From contig JAJHTX010000005.1 in the NCBI GenBank assembly GCA_032164295.1, positions 868,001 to 932,000 of the forward strand: 64,000 bases of DNA. Reading direction: 5' to 3'. Positions 41,052 to 52,375 of the stretch are shown one piece after another. Numbering within the stretch: position 1 is the stretch's first letter; the number at the start of each line of letters is the position of its first letter. The notes beneath the pieces are model-generated. The model had not been told where the DNA came from, did no database searches, and saw only the letters and a list, made by a program, of their open reading frames with translations. The translations under genes were made by a program, and so were the position numbers. Source of the stretch: Inonotus obliquus. Lineage: Eukaryota > Basidiomycota > Agaricomycetes > Hymenochaetales > Hymenochaetaceae.

Positions 41052-43815
41052 ACCCAGGAGGTCCCAAGAAGAGTAATTAGTCAGGAGAGCAGCCGCCAGA
41101 TTGGATACGCGGAGGTGCGAACGGGCCAGAATCAGGCGCGTTCACGCGAAAACTTGGATACAGCTTTATAGGATATCTATCTTGCCAGGATAGAGGGTCA
41201 CGATGTGTGATGAATCGGCGCAGCCGGGTTATGACGCCGCGAATGTTCAAAATCGGAAAGGTAGACGCGACGCGATTGTGACAATGGAAGATATTGACGG
41301 ATGAGTAATTAAGCGTTTTGGCGTCAAGCGGGTCACAATAGGAGTGGAAAAGGGAAAAAATTGAGAGCGATCAATGAGCGACAGGATTGAACAATGAGCG
41401 AATCGCGATAGCAAAAAAGACAGCGAGTGTGAATAAACGAGTGTGTGGGCGCCGAGATCGATGGAAAGATAGCAAAATTAGTCGGGGGAGGGGAGGGACA
41501 GCGGACAGGCGAGAGGAGAGGATGGATGAAGAGAGGAGAGAAAAAAAGTCAACGGAGGTAGGGATCGGTTTAAGCTTTGTAGGCTTACCCGTCGCTCCGT
41601 TACCGGAGACAGAAGTAGAGCCGATCAGACGCCCCTCGCGTACGGTTAGGGATGCGGACGAGTGGCAAGGAAACGGGGAAAACGGAAAACGCTTCTGGTT
41701 GCCTTCAGGACGAGGGTTCTAGGAGGGTCTCTGTCGGGAGCGGAGAGGGATACACGTACAGAACCATGTTTCTGTATGTATTATATGTAGGACGCGAAAC
41801 TGACGCCTGAGATGACTTAACCTGGGCGTGAACAAGCTGGAAAGAGACTGCAGCCGGAGATGACGATAGTACGGGTGAGTCGCCAGACAAGAAACAGATA
41901 TGGAGATGATGGACCGAGTCGGAACAGGGAAGAGGGTACGGGTAGGGAAGAAGTTGGACGGATACTGTGAGGGAATGATCTTGATCTGGATATGTGGCCG
42001 AAATAAAATATATCTGTAGGTATATGTACGTGTGTGGAAGCACCGAAGAGGTGAAAGGGCGAGCCAGGGGGCCGGACGACGCCTAGGGACCTCTTAGATC
42101 GGATCTTTCGGTTCAGAAATTCACCTGAACGGGAAGAAGCAAGTCCACAAGTCCCTAGCCCGGATCGTCTGCTGGAGCCCCCTTTTTTTTTCTCTTCGTC
42201 AGGCACCGGCAACAGAATGACTCTGCTGAAACGAGACGAGCGGTCGCGTCCCCTGACAACGAGCACGTCGCAGAACGCTCGACCAAGCACCGACGGGTGT
42301 CGGTTCGCGATCGTAATGAAGATGGCGGTGGCCAGGCCAATAAGTGGAATTCGTCAACGTCCACTCTGTCCCTCTGGAGACACGGGCAAGAGTGAAGATG
42401 GAAGAAATTACTGATGCTGCTGCGCTTGCGCGAAGATACACGGAATGACTGAATAAGTAACACTCCGTGACACTAAAAACACATTGTGACTTACATAGCC
42501 GGAGACCAAGTTGCACTGCCAAGATGGTCCTGAGACGAGAATTGAGTCCTAAAACTTGGGCCCGCAGAACGCTCCCTCCACTTTCGGTGGTATGCAGGAG
42601 TCCGTTAGTGATTGTATGTTGATTGTTCGAGCGCGTGCCGCTGGATCAGTATCAGTTCGAGGAGGGCAAGACCCACAGGGCAGGAAGACCCGGGAACAGG
42701 GCTACCGTCTCTCAATCTCACTCAAGGATGTACGCGTGGTCTCCATGGACCGTGGCCCTTGGTTACACCCGCTCTTCACTCGCCCCCGTTCCTTTCTATA
42801 AAAATACTTCGGCCCATTTGGGTTGTCCTATACTGACGAATACGGTTTCACTGTATCGATCCAACGGCCCGCTCGTGCTTTTCACAAGGACGCTCTTGTG
42901 GGAAACGGGGAGGGTTTGGGTGGTTGTTTGTCCAATGGATCTGAGCATTCGCTTGGACCTTCCTCCATCTAGAAACACCAGTCGATGTCTCGATTCTTTG
43001 TCTATCTCCGTGATCCCATCATCATCTCATTCATCTATCTGATGAGACAGAGATATAATTTGATGCTTTGGTCGGTGTTCTTGGGTGTGATTGAGGAGAG
43101 AACGCTTGTTTACGACAGACAAACCTTACGGCAAAACGACGGCCCGCAAGTATTCTGTCACGGTGTGTTACACGGGAAAATTACATAACACATGAAAAGA
43201 CTGGACAATGAACAGAACAGAGAGAACTACTGGTACTCTTGGGAAAAACTGAACATAGACGCTGTACTTACCCTGCAACATAGTTCGTTCAGTTCCTAAT
43301 GGGATTAGCTTAATAACAGACGTGTGATGATGTTTTCGCCAGTTGTGTAATGCTCCCCATACCTTCATATACGACGATGAACCTCAAGTATTCTGCACCG
43401 ATCAACACCGGCCAGCGTTGGCACACCACATGGCCGAGTCTTCGGGTTCTTAACCTGTTGCCCTACGAAACTTCATTCAGACGGAAAAGTCGCAGCTTGT
43501 ATACTTGCCTCTCTCTCTCCTCCGATTCCAACGTATATTACCTTGGCTTTAATACTTACGCAAAGCAACACATTGTTTTGAATGTAGCGAGGGGGAAACC
43601 AATAGAGAGGGGGGAAGAACGCAACAGAAACAGAGGATGAAGGTGAGGAAAAAGAAACGTACACTTACATGCCTCGACATGGGTAACAACAAGAAATGTG
43701 CCTACCAAGTCCATAGAGACATGATGCGTGCACCAAGCAGGATCTGCTAGATCAGCAAGCACAATAGGACGGGATTAGAAGACAAAAACATAAATAATCG
43801 TTTTCACCCCAGCGC
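41052..43815. other. 2.8-kb region upstream of the homeobox gene, no supported gene
   Basis: Frames such as 41387-41722 (+), 41817-42290 (-) and 42623-43042 (+) are low in complexity or show no family signature. The stretch includes a purine-rich block (41450-41560) and an oligo-T run near 42183-42192. It probably contains a long 5' leader and regulatory DNA for the homeobox gene and, at the right end, the 3' UTR of the U1-70K gene. Confidence 0.4.
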
Positions 43816-45278
43816 TCAATAGCGCGGACGTTTCGCATCTCGGTCATCATACCCACCACCGTCCCTCTTGTATCCACCAGACGGAGGTCCATAGCCACCC
43901 CCACCTGGAGGTCCATAGCCATTAGTATGGCCGCCGCCGGAAAATCCACCTTGATATCCGATACCCCCACCGCGACCACTGCATTTGAATATAGTCAGCA
44001 AGAGCGATGCATCGTGTGAAGACAAGAGAAAAAATGCGTGGACAGAACAGAGCATGCCCTGGAATGCACGGAAACGATGTCCACGACAAGCTTTCTGGGA
44101 AATGGAAAAACATTAATCATGAACGGAACTTACCGATAACCACCGCCTTCACCTCCATAACCGCCAGGAGGTCCGCCGCCTCGACCACCATAACCGTTAT
44201 CACGGGGGCCGAAGTCTCGTCCTCCAGGATTGAATCCTCTCCCTCCGCGAAAACCGCCGCCACCTCCACCCCTCCCGCCATATCCTCGATCGGAGCCTCT
44301 ATCGCCAAATCCTCCACCGCGGCCACCCCCGAAACCGCCACCTCGACCCCCTCGGAAGCCGCCTCCTCCGCCTCTGAGTCCGCCAACACGAGGTGGTGGG
44401 GGTTCCTCTAGGAGTGGTTCAGGCTTAGGTCGTCCACCGAGTCCTCCTCCAAGGCGACGCGGCTTCCAACCACGTACAGTACGCCCACGTTCTACGTCAA
44501 CAAGAATTCGTTTGTCAAGAATATACGCGCCATTGGACTCCTTATAAGCAGCTATTATAAAATCAGTTTAGTACCCCTTTCTTTCTTCCGAAGTAGGCCA
44601 CCGCAGGCGAAATCAGTAATCTGTGTATATATACCTTTCATATCTCGCTCTCGTTCATAGACGATAAAAGCATATCCTCGACTTCTAGCCTTTCTGTCAC
44701 GAACCACCCTAATTCGTTCGATAGCGCCATAGCCTTCGAAAACTCTGCGTAAGTCAGTTTCTTTCGCCTGCTTACTCTGTAAAATTTTAAAATCACGTCA
44801 AGACAGCATGAAGTTGAAGTACTCACAAGACGTGCAACAAATAGTGTCTTGTATGGGTCACCTATTGCTTCTGGGTCTTCTGATGGCTTGTCTGTGCGAA
44901 AAGAGCAAAGGTCATTGAACTGAGCTTTCAAGTAGGACATAAAGAAAAATTGAACGTACACAACTCCTTTGCTTCCTTGAATTTATCCGCCTTGGCCTTT
45001 TTTCGCTCTTCCCTCTTGATCTGTCGTTGCGTCTCTTCCGTATGTGTGAATACGGGCTCTTCGCCCTCCTCCATACCCTCAGGTAGTTCCTGAATGCCTG
45101 CATCAATCAATTCTTGCGTGCTTTGTTCTTTGAGCTGAGCTATCAGAGCCGCAACTCCGCTAACATGTTTCGGTCGAACTATATCCGGGTCCTTTCCTAC
45201 TGGACGGATGTATGGGAGAGGGTGACGAGGGGCGAAAAGTTTAAGGAGATTAGCGGGTAAGAGATGTGTCCCAGGCAT
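43816..45278 (-). CDS. SNP1: U1 snRNP 70-kDa protein
   Basis: Binds stem-loop I of U1 snRNA and helps define 5' splice sites in the nucleus. The first exon has the family N-terminus [23 protein letters not shown] and a charged [21 protein letters not shown] helix. After an intron the frame gives [22 protein letters not shown] (RNP2), then [16 protein letters not shown] and [16 protein letters not shown] (RNP1), then [31 protein letters not shown], all U1-70K hallmarks. The C-terminus is a long Gly/Arg-rich (RGG) tail, unlike the RS/RD tail of animals, ending KRPRY with TGA at 43816. Glycine-rich coding creates long proline-rich shadow frames on the other strand. Confidence 0.93.
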
Positions 45279-45702
45279 GCTTGAGTACGACGCTCAGCCT
45301 GCGTTGTCAGAGATGTATCGAGTAGTGAGCAGCAGATGCGATAACGAGACGAAAAGGGAACGCTTTACAGAGATGAGTACAATGACTCGATGGTCGGTCA
45401 ACAACGAGAACGACAACAAGGGAGAAACGAGACGCCTAATTTGCTTATGTAACCTCACTTTCCGAATGCGGTCTTCAACCAACTCTCAGCACACTTGACA
45501 CATAAAATCAAGTTATTTAATGGGCTCATCCGACAAATAAGATGAATCGAAGGGCAAAGGCATTGGATTGGAATGAGAGCAAAGTACGAGAGAGTAGTTA
45601 CTATTCATCGGTAGTTCTGCTTTCACCGTGCGTCCGACTGCCACACTTTAGCTCTAATGATCCATCTGGCGAGATGCAGCTGCAATGCTTGTCGCCTCGT
45701 TT
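45279..45702. promoter_or_regulatory. Upstream region of U1-70K and 3' flank of COX12
   Basis: The 424 bp between the COX12 stop and the U1-70K start, both on the minus strand. No coding frame is convincing. It should hold the U1-70K promoter and the COX12 polyadenylation region. No specific site was recognised. Confidence 0.4.
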
Positions 45703-46211
45703 TCAAGGCTCTAGGGATGCCGGGAAGGAGCCATTCTCGCGTTGCTCATCCCACTTTGAGATCTATTCGTCTCGTCAGTGACAGATGCTTCCAAATATTG
45801 TAAGTTCGCGAGGACATACCCATTCGTCTTGAAAACGAGTATAGAAAATTTGCTGTAAGTTGAAGCCATGATTATTGTAGTTGAATGCGACTCACTTGGG
45901 CAAAGAGAGTTGTAGGCACGCTTGAACTGAGTGCATGGCGCGAAATCCTCGCCCTTGGCGGCAATGCACTTGAAGTAGTCGGTGTAGTTCTGGAAGCAAT
46001 GCCTAGTTTGGTTCGTATTGGGGAACCGGGCTGTAAAACGATTGTCAAGTCCGACGAACTGAGGATGCCGTGGCATTCTTTCTCCTACCATCAAAGCCAG
46101 CAGTCTGCAGAACGTATTTGCTAGAAGAGGCGCATAAAGTCAGAAGAATAAGTTAGAAACAGAGGAAATCGCGCACCTCTTGAGAGTGTTTTCAGCAGCG
46201 ACTTCGGACAT
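45703..46211 (-). CDS. COX12: Cytochrome c oxidase subunit VIb
   Basis: Intermembrane-space subunit that bridges cytochrome oxidase monomers. Five exons on the minus strand (46211-46177, 46120-46089, 46030-45896, 45827-45820, 45762-45703) total 270 nt and 89 residues. The core reads FDARFPNTNQTRHCFQNYTD, with a CX9C pair (HCFQNYTDYFKC) and a CX10C pair (CTQFKRAYNSLC), as in known Cox12. The ending is NEWISKWDEQRENGSFP. Exon 4 has only 8 nt (ACGAATGG), encoding NEW together with the preceding base; without it the conserved Trp and the frame are lost. All donors are GT and all acceptors AG. It starts 213 bp from the divergent PRP18 start. Confidence 0.93.
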
Positions 46212-46424
46212 AATTATCTGGAGGATCGAATGTCAAGAAAGCTGCTCTCTGGGATATGGGATGGACAACACAGCGACGACGAATCCACCCGAATCACGGA
46301 CGGCCATTCTCGGATAATAAGTCACGTGAAATATCATGTATTCCAATTACATAATATTCAATTCACAATGCTCGAATCTTGCTTGCCATCTTGTTGGTTC
46401 ACCTTTGCTTGTTCTTCTGTCGAC

Positions 46425-47729
46425 ATGTCTCTTGACGCTTTAAAATCTGAAATCGCGACTAAGCGCAAGCTCGCTACAGAAGATGGGCCTCGGCCGACGA
46501 AGTACATGCGACGTGGCGAACTGGAAAGACTTAAAGCTGAGCAGGAGAGAAAAGAGAAGGAGAAACAGAAGCGGGAGCTGGAGCAAAAGGAGCGTGAAGC
46601 AGCTGAAGCTAAGGAGCGGATAAAAGTGAGCAATCTCTGGTGAATATCTCTCGGATGAAGAGTGCTAAGATGGGATTGGAGAATAGAACGTACGCGCTTA
46701 CTCGAACTCGCCGATGCCAGAGTCTTCAGGTTCTGCGAGGAATTCCGCTTCACCTGCACCAGAGACAGGTGGCTTCAATATATCGAATGAGGAAGTCATC
46801 AGGCGACTGCGTGCAAAAGGCCAGCCTATTCGTCTCTTCGGCGAGACTGACCGGGAGTGCCGTCTTCGATTACGAGCTCTTGAGCTCATCGAGGGGAAAG
46901 GACACGATCGTCAGGGTGGGCAGAATGATTTCAGGAAAGCTCTGGAAAATGTGGAAATCAAGGAGCTTGAGGCGAAGGCGAAGGGCAAGGATGCGGAGTC
47001 GAAGACTAAAGACGATGCGGACACATCTGGAGCTGCGTTGATCGACCTCGAATTGATCAAGACGAATCCGGATAAGCTCTACCCATTGATTTACTATGCG
47101 CTGAAGAAAACTCTAAGGGAGTGGGCGGAGTATATGGATGAACGACCGGAACACATTAAGCAGTCGACACAGGGAAAGCTTGCCGCAGCAACCCAGGTTC
47201 AGTCCGCACAGTATCTAAAGCCACTGTTCAAGAGTTTGCGGCAACGAGTAAGCCCTTTTCTTTGACTGAGAGCTTGAAGAAAGAAGCAGCTTATGTTACC
47301 AACCAGAACCTCCCCTCCGATGTATTGGCCCGAATAACAGAAATCGTCCACCATATGCAAGGGCGGCAGTATCAGAAAGCCAATGATGCCTATTTGCGAC
47401 TGTCGATCGGGAATGCTCCCTGGCCTATCGGTGTTACCATGGTTGGGTAAGTCCTTACATGGCGCTGATCAAAGCCTTCTTTGTGGACTAATCATCCTCA
47501 AGTATTCACGAACGATCTGCGCGAGAGAAGATTTCGTCTGACCAGGTTGCTCACGTTCTTAATGACGAAGTCAGTCGGAAATACATCCAGAGTCTGAAAC
47601 GGTAAGTGTTGATATTGACGAAGGAAACCTCGAAGCAACTCGGCTAACTTGTCTGCTTCCGAATCCAGACTACTCACCTTCTCACAAACGAAGTATCCCC
47701 CGGAAGATCTTACGCAACTTATGGGCTGA
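46425..47729 (+). CDS. PRP18: Pre-mRNA splicing factor Prp18
   Basis: Acts in the second catalytic step of splicing with Slu7, stabilising U5 interactions with exons. Exon 1 (46425-46625) encodes [14 protein letters not shown] and a long charged coiled coil. After an intron ending TAG at 46686 the frame gives the PRP4-like segment [33 protein letters not shown], then a QNDFRKALE linker. The Prp18 domain follows: [80 protein letters not shown] and [17 protein letters not shown]. The two last short exons join in phase at MVG/GIHER and LKR/LLTF. The TGA stop is at 47727-47729. All conserved parts are present. Confidence 0.93.
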
Positions 47730-48219
47730 GCGAGTCTGTCATCCTTGCTGTACATTAATCACTAGTATTTATGTATTCTGAATACTGTACGGGTGCAACC
47801 GAGACGACTGTTACAGCGCCAACCAGGGCAGGGTTACGCGTTACAGAGCCTATTTCCAATCGAAATCAACCGGAAGGAGATGATAGGTTTGAAATGGCTT
47901 CCGAAAGAAGATAATTACAAGCCAGGAAACACCTTTTCTGGAAGTGCAATTTACATCTTGTCCAAGTATAGGTAAACCAAGCTATCCCAGAGGAAAATTG
48001 GAAGATTTTTCATCGTTACACCCTTAAGCAACTCAACCTGCACCCGCAGATGTTTGTGGTTACGTGGACATGATCGCGGGCACGTGACGGATTGATGTGT
48101 GCATTGGGCCCACCACCCCGCCAAGACGGGGGCAAGACAAACTAGGCAAGCAGACCGAACGCAGGTCGTGTTGAAGCACCTTGTACAACTACTGATTCCT
48201 TGCTTGTATATGAACAACC
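47730..48219. other. 490-bp gap between PRP18 and CWH43, no gene seen
   Basis: Both neighbours are on the plus strand, so this holds the PRP18 3' UTR and the CWH43 promoter. A minus-strand frame at 47951-48217 is Cys-rich but has no family match. No repeat was noted. Confidence 0.4.
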
Positions 48220-51200
48220 ATGTCGGCCACTCAGAGCCATCAACACTTGACGGCTCTCAAGTTCCAAGCTTCTGCCATTGCACGTATACACACGACCCTG
48301 GCACTTCTTGCGTTTGGCATAGCGCTTGTACTTGGCTGTCTGTTTCATTACAAGAAAATCGTCAAGAATGGTGTTGCGGGTTATCCCCATGAATGGTTTC
48401 CTTCTGTATCTTCAACGTAAGCGATATATTCGTTGACGGAACTAGAAAGTCTGAAGGCGACAATGTAGGATTGGGGATTGGTATCCGGAGCGTAGTGTTT
48501 TTCAAATACTCATCGCTGTGAACTCTGGTGAGATGCCTTGTGTTCAAAGCCTTCGTGCCTCCCTGACATAATCTTCAGGGCCGCGGTTTGCAATGGTTGC
48601 ATTGCAGTACCTTGTGCAGCGAACGAACGCCTCTTACCTACCTTTCGTCGTTTTCATCACTGGGATCACTCGCACCCTTACATGTGGCGGATGGGTGTAT
48701 ATAACCTCCTCGGATGACCACGACGCCCATGACGTTCTTATGATCTCGTATATTCTGTGCAATGTACCTTGGATGCTAGGTGGTATAGCTTGTACTCCTA
48801 AGGAGTGTACACGACAAAGACGAAGACGGTGAGCGAAATGTTCTTTTGCACATTCCATGATACTAATTCCGAAGAAAGAATAATGTTGGCCTCTACGTGC
48901 GTTTCGTCTTCACGAATATGCTGTTCTTGTCTGACATGGTTTCGGATGGCAGTTTCTTCGTATCAATTATTCCCATGATGTATTTCTTCGTGCGGCACAA
49001 GGTTCACAGAATTCCCGGAGGTAAATAACATGTTTGGACTCCTGCCACCTGATTGAAGCTGACTGCGCCATACAGCATATACTCATTATTCGTTCTTTGA
49101 ATGGGGCCTTATTATTTTAGATGTTCTTTACGACTCAGTCACAGAGCTAACCTTTGCAGAAGCAGGTCTCGAGGTAATGTCCTTCAATCATCAGACAGAC
49201 TATTCACCGTATCTGATATCCAGAAGATCAGCATCGGGACAAAGGGCAGCATAGATTTCCAGGGCAAAGATTCGCCGTATGTAAAGTGTTATGTGTAATA
49301 GTGGAATGAAAAAAGGCTAATATCTCGTATAAGTGGCATTGATTATAAGTCTTCGAAGTTCGTAGATGCGACAGAGTCTGAACCTCGATATGCTGGAAGT
49401 CCAAATGCTCGTTATGGCGAGCTAGCACGAGTTACAACTGGCGAAGCGCTCGTCGATACCGCTGGAATTCGTAAACACTCACTTTCCTTCATCTCAGATC
49501 TTTATCTCGGTATGATGCTCTCCTCTTGTAAAGAGGTGCAGAATTGTCGCTTAACACATCGATCTAGCATTTATCTTTTGGACCGTCTTTACTTCACTTA
49601 TCCCCACACTCTTCTACTTCTCCGTTTGGAAGCTAGGCATCGCGGGTGCTGAACTGGCGATCCTTTCTATCCTCTCCCCGGCGTTACTCGGTGTCAAATT
49701 CTTCAGGAGATGGGCCTCCAGAAGACACGGACGCGTGACATTACATCTCTTGAGTCTGGCGGGACTTGTTGCGTATAAATTCCCGACTCCCGCTCAACGA
49801 CTCTTGTTCGTTACTTTTGCGAGTTTCGTATCATGCATCGGAGTTGTCGTTGATTGGTCAGAAGCGTCTTCGATGCCATACCAGTCTATATGTACGTCGT
49901 CCCCACATCAATCGTAAATCGTAAGCATAAACGAACATAAATATTCTATATCTATCTAGTATATGGACTCGGACTGCTCCTATCCTCCCTTTCAAAGCAT
50001 GCAAACCATTCCAATAATCCACGTGCGTGTTCTTTTTCATTTGTTCTCATTCGCTCTTTCTTAATGTGATGTCAGTGTGGCCAATGGTCGATGAACGTAC
50101 GGGAGGATACAACAAAACGGGAATTCTTCTCGCAGTTCTTGCCATTCTCGAACTCGCTCTGCGGGGAGATGAATCAGCGTTGAGAAGGGCAGAAGAAGTG
50201 GGAAGTAGAAGTCCTCTCTCACGAGCTTCGGTTAAGACATGGTTACCCGATTCCCTGGCTCTTGGAAGCTTAATTTTCAGTCTTCACTGCTTCCTCACGG
50301 ATCCGAGCACGTTGATTGCATGGTCATGGACCGGCTATCCTATCAAAGGGCCCGTCCCCCATGTCCATGGCTCCCTGACCCACGTGGCTCAATCAGCGGG
50401 CCTTCTACTTCCTCTATTGGGGTCTTTGGCTACTCGCGCCCTCACCAGTCCGATATGGTTCTTTTTCGGTGCCACTTCTGCTTTTGTCCTGTACAGTTAT
50501 AAGGATTGGTTTGGCTATTATGGAGGCCTTGGACTTGCGGTGTTCCTAATGTCAATCATCCCTCAGACACTTCGAAAGGCCGCCTCTACACCCTTCGCTG
50601 GAAGGACGTTCTTCGCGGCATTCTTTGTTACTGTCCTTCTTTACTTGGCAAACGTGTGGACTGTTGCCTACGCTTTCGTTCCAGCTGGATTTTTACTGAG
50701 GGAAAGGACTGATCTGTACGTCTCCGCCCTTCTCTCTACTTTGAGCTCTACTGACTTGAGTATACACTGCAGCGTCCTTCTCGCTCAGATCGCCCTTTTG
50801 GCACCTGCGTTTACTTGGCAAGGGAGACGATCTGCTAGAGCATCAACTCTGAGAATACCACCATGGTTGACGCAAAGTTCACTTACTGCTCTATCCCTCA
50901 TCGCCGTTACCTCTGGATTAGTGACACTGTATCGGGCGCCTATGAATCCGCCTCAGCCTTACCGACCAGGATCTCGTATCATTCGTGCAGGTATCTGGAC
51001 CGTGCATTTTGGGATGGATAATGAGGGCCGGGATAGTCAGCGGGCCATGAGGACTCTTGTTCGGTATGCAAAACCCTTTCGTATTGACTGCGATGATGAA
51101 CGCTTATGTACTGATCTATTACGCAGTGATTTGGAATTAGATGTGCTTGGGCTCCTTGAAACAGACCTTCATGTAAGTTCCCTCCTGCGCTAGTTGTGAT

Positions 51201-52327
51201 AGCGAGTTCCAACTGGCTTGTCTAGCGTCCTGTGTACGGGAATCGTGATCTGTGAGTGACTCTCTACAGGATAGTGATTTGCCTAACATACATACAGGAC
51301 CCGGGTGATGGCCGAGGAGATAGGATTTGTACGAATAATTCCACTGCCTCTGTGGAGAGTGAAAACTGACAATCTTACCTCAGCACGTCGATCTGGGTCC
51401 CGGACCCAATCAGCACACATGGGGTGCTGTTCTTCTGTCCAAGGTCTGAATTTCCACCTGCATGTATGATCTGTGTGATGCTAAGTCTTTTGCTACGAAG
51501 TTCCCTATCATCAATTCTACGCATCATCTTCTACCTTCCCCTCATGGGGAGCTTGCTCCAGCCATTTCTGCTTTCCTGGACGTGTATGGGACAGAAGTAT
51601 TGGTCATCGTATCCCATAATGGCCAAGGCAAGTCCAAACAGCGTGCTATCGTTAAATGAACATTATCTCATGCCGAAGGGTAGAGGAAGATCCTTTAGAT
51701 AGGGAATTGCAATCAACCGAATTGGCTCAGATCATGAACTCAACGTATCCAACACCCGCTATCTTCTTAGGCTACGTCGTTTCGAAGCCGCATGCTCCTC
51801 GACGTACGTAACTCAGCAACTCGTTAATGAGATGTACTGATTATCCATCCGTAGCTTCCCCGTATCGTATTTTGGTAGAAGATGGTAGAATGCATGATAT
51901 TGATTCTGATGACCGCGATCGATGGTAGGCCTTTCCGCCCTTTGACGAATGGTTCAATGACTGGGAGAATAGGTGTGAGTATATCTTGTATCGCGGGTTG
52001 TATCGAACTTCGTACTTGCGCATGTCGCGCGGCAAAGTCACGGATACGGAGCTGCAAGTTGGCCAATTCGTCGTCCATCGTTATGGACAACCCGTCGTAG
52101 ATGAATCCGTGGAGGCAAGGTACCTCCGCGTACGAAAAGAGGCCTTGAACCCTGTTCACGTAAGGATATCCTATCTTAATCTATCTTGCATGTTCATTGA
52201 TTGGCTCGTCTAGTGGTTCCCAATGGAATATTATGGAAATAAACGCTCGGGCGGGAAGAACGGGCACTTCTACCATGTGTTCGGCACGCCTTTGTATTAC
52301 AATATTCCTGAAGGGGCCGACTTGTAG
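48220..52327 (+). CDS. CWH43: Cwh43: GPI-anchor lipid remodelling protein
   Basis: An ER/plasma-membrane protein that replaces diacylglycerol by ceramide on GPI anchors in yeast; it corresponds to fused animal PGAP2 and CWH43-C (PGAP2IP). The N-terminal PGAP2/FRAG1-like part has helix 1 ([14 protein letters not shown]), then [25 protein letters not shown], and further helices through 49100. The multi-spanning middle runs 49500-50960. A C-terminal hydrophilic domain of endonuclease/exonuclease/phosphatase type follows: [74 protein letters not shown] and [12 protein letters not shown]. It ends PEGADL with TAG at 52327. There are at least ten short introns; exon borders are approximate. The stop lies 48 bp from the convergent AP-3 beta stop. 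Confidence 0.92.
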
Positions 52328-52375
52328 TTTCTTTTATAAAATTTGTTGTACCTCTTGTTTTCTAGCTATACACAA

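Noticed and set aside
41817..42290. 157-codon minus-strand frame in the homeobox upstream region
   Set aside because: Low-complexity, conflicting frames on the same strand, no conserved motif.
44007..44547. Plus-strand proline/alanine-rich frames
   Set aside because: They are antisense to the Gly/Arg-rich tail of U1-70K and follow from its codon bias.
46358..46759. 133-codon minus-strand frame
   Set aside because: Antisense to PRP18 exons, which are firmly identified.
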